Shown here: positions 15,778-16,378 of the stretch, piece after piece
Layout: the number at the start of each line of letters is the position of its first letter
Position numbering within the stretch: position 1 is the stretch's first letter
Assembly (NCBI GenBank): GCA_031279575.1
Contig: JAITIG010000127.1
Coordinates: 1-16,378 of the forward strand
DNA length: 16,378 nt
Source of the DNA: Bifidobacteriaceae bacterium
GTDB lineage: Bacteria; Actinomycetota; Actinomycetes; Actinomycetales; WQXJ01
Reading direction: 5' to 3'
Notes under the pieces: model-generated
Told to the model about the DNA's origin: nothing
What the model saw: only the letters and a program-made list of their open reading frames with translations
Databases searched by the model: none
Translations under genes and position numbers: made by a program

Positions 15778-15848
15778 GCGGGGCGCGAATCGAGCCGCCC
15801 CAGACGCCCAATGTTTCACGTGAAACATCGTTGGGCGCCGCCGCGCAA
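15778..15848. repeat. 71-bp direct repeat, copy 1 (contains parS)
   Basis: Identical over 71 bases to 16308-16378, offset 530. It begins GCGGGGCGCGAATCGAGCCG and ends GCCGCCGCGCAA. The two sequences diverge immediately to the left (CTCCCTG versus CATACTT); to the right, copy 2 ends with the window, so the true repeat may be longer. Confidence 0.97.
15812..15827. promoter_or_regulatory. parS: parS site 1, ParB-binding centromere
   Basis: TGTTTCACGTGAAACA, a perfect match to the universal chromosomal parS palindrome bound by ParB. It lies within a larger imperfect inverted repeat (CGCCCAA at 15805-15811, TTGGGCG at 15831-15837). ParB loading here nucleates the segregation complex and recruits SMC near the origin. 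Confidence 0.97.
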
Positions 15849-16054
15849 ATGCATCGGCGGCCGCCCGCAGCCGGCGGAGTCAGGCGCGGCGGGACCGGGC
15901 AACGGGAGCGGGAGTCGGCCGGGACGGGGTGTGTGGCGGGCGGGGCCGGCGGCGGTCGGCTGGGACGGGAGCTGAGTTCGGGGGTCGGGGCGTGCCTGGC
16001 GGCGGCATCGGCGGTCGGCGCGGGGGCGGGGGCGATGACCTCGCCGGGACGGCC

Positions 16055-16235
16055 GTTATGTCTCGGAATCTTGCGGACAGTTCCGGTTGGCCTGCTGCCT
16101 CTTCGCATTGGGTGGCTGGGGAGGGCGCGCGTTGGGCTTGACGTGCTGTTCCGCGGCGCGTCGCCTGGGGTTTCGCCTTGTTGTGTCCACGAGATGGCGA
16201 GACAGAAGTGTCCGCAAGATGGCGAGACTTGACAC
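16055..16235. mobile_element. Small transposon-like remnant (MITE-like) with inverted and tandem end motifs
   Basis: A 20-21-bp motif, TGTCCGCAAGATGGCGAGAC, occurs three times: inverted at 16059-16079, then in direct orientation at 16184-16204 and 16209-16229, the last two tandem with a 25-base period. Each pair agrees at about 18 of 21 positions. The outermost copies act like terminal inverted repeats of an element of roughly 175-180 bases with no transposase. Inverted ends with repeated inner binding sites are typical of insertion-sequence ends; the family cannot be named here. Confidence 0.55.
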
Positions 16236-16307
16236 TTGCCGGGACGGTGGCGGCGGCGGCTCTTCGCGGGGGGTTGGGGTTGAGTGTCGTAGGGCTGGTC
16301 CATACTT

Positions 16308-16378
16308 GCGGGGCGCGAATCGAGCCGCCCCAGACGCCCAATGTTTCACGTGAAACATCGTTGGGCGCCGCCGCGCAA
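16308..16378. repeat. 71-bp direct repeat, copy 2 (contains parS, reaches window end)
   Basis: Exact copy of 15778-15848. The match continues to the last base of the window. Confidence 0.97.
16342..16357. promoter_or_regulatory. parS: parS site 2, ParB-binding centromere
   Basis: A second perfect TGTTTCACGTGAAACA, 530 bp from the first, with the same flanking inverted CGCCCAA/TTGGGCG arms. Confidence 0.97.

Larger units (their letters stand above)
15699..16378. other. Gene-free region with centromere-like sites
   Basis: This 680-base stretch holds two parS sites in 71-bp duplicated blocks and a small transposon-end-like remnant. The open frames across it are low-complexity, lack ribosome binding sites and run over the parS palindromes. 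I see no protein or RNA gene. G-rich tracts on the plus strand (about 15880-16040) have no assignable role. Confidence 0.7.

Noticed and set aside
16183..16191. DnaA-box-like GTGTCCACG
   Set aside because: Not a match to TTATCCACA/TTGTCCACA and better explained as part of the repeated transposon-end motif.
15425..16303. Long open frames across the parS region, both strands
   Set aside because: They overlap the serine hydrolase or cross the parS palindromes, are low-complexity and have no ribosome binding site.

Overview
The window is very GC-rich, with strong G/C third positions, GTG and ATG starts and clear Shine-Dalgarno sites. It carries a PadR regulator overlapping a myo-inositol-1-phosphate synthase, a CCA-adding enzyme and two perfect chromosomal parS sites. 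Together these point to an actinomycete (Actinomycetota) chromosome close to the replication origin. I cannot name the genus from the sequence alone.

Left part (1-5463, all minus strand). A signalling-type operon, read from right to left: a 390-aa helical/coiled-coil protein of unknown function, a 643-aa AAA+ protein with a ClpB/ClpC-like C-terminal ATPase domain and a degenerate N-terminal AAA-like half, a double zinc-ribbon/FHA protein, a PP2C phosphatase, and the start of a Gly/Ala/Thr-rich repeat protein that runs off the left edge. FHA (phosphothreonine reader), PP2C (eraser) and AAA+ (remodeller) in overlapping genes suggest a phosphorylation-controlled chaperone-like system. No kinase is visible in the window.

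Middle part (5464-9720). A repeat-bearing intergenic stretch and a terminator-like hairpin are followed by an alpha/beta hydrolase (minus). Divergent from it is a GH65 phosphorylase (plus) whose only sensible start is an ATT codon behind a very strong Shine-Dalgarno. An 11-bp-period repeat array lies between the two.

Right-middle part (9721-14426). PadR and ino1 overlap by ATGA and are followed by a 398-aa protein with the fold order of a type I restriction HsdR subunit (nuclease domain plus first helicase domain). Every catalytic motif in it has been replaced, so it looks like a maintained pseudoenzyme. Convergent to it is a CCA tRNA nucleotidyltransferase broken by an apparent one-base deletion in its conserved RRDFTVNAMA motif.

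Right part (14427-16378). A strong GC-rich hairpin, a beta-lactamase-fold serine hydrolase (minus), and then about 680 bp without a gene. This last stretch holds two perfect parS sites inside 71-bp exact direct repeats 530 bp apart, and between them a small remnant with inverted and tandem copies of a 20-21-bp motif like transposon ends.

The strongest leads are the catalytically dead HsdR-like protein, the FHA/PP2C/AAA+ cluster, the duplicated parS region, and the ATT start.
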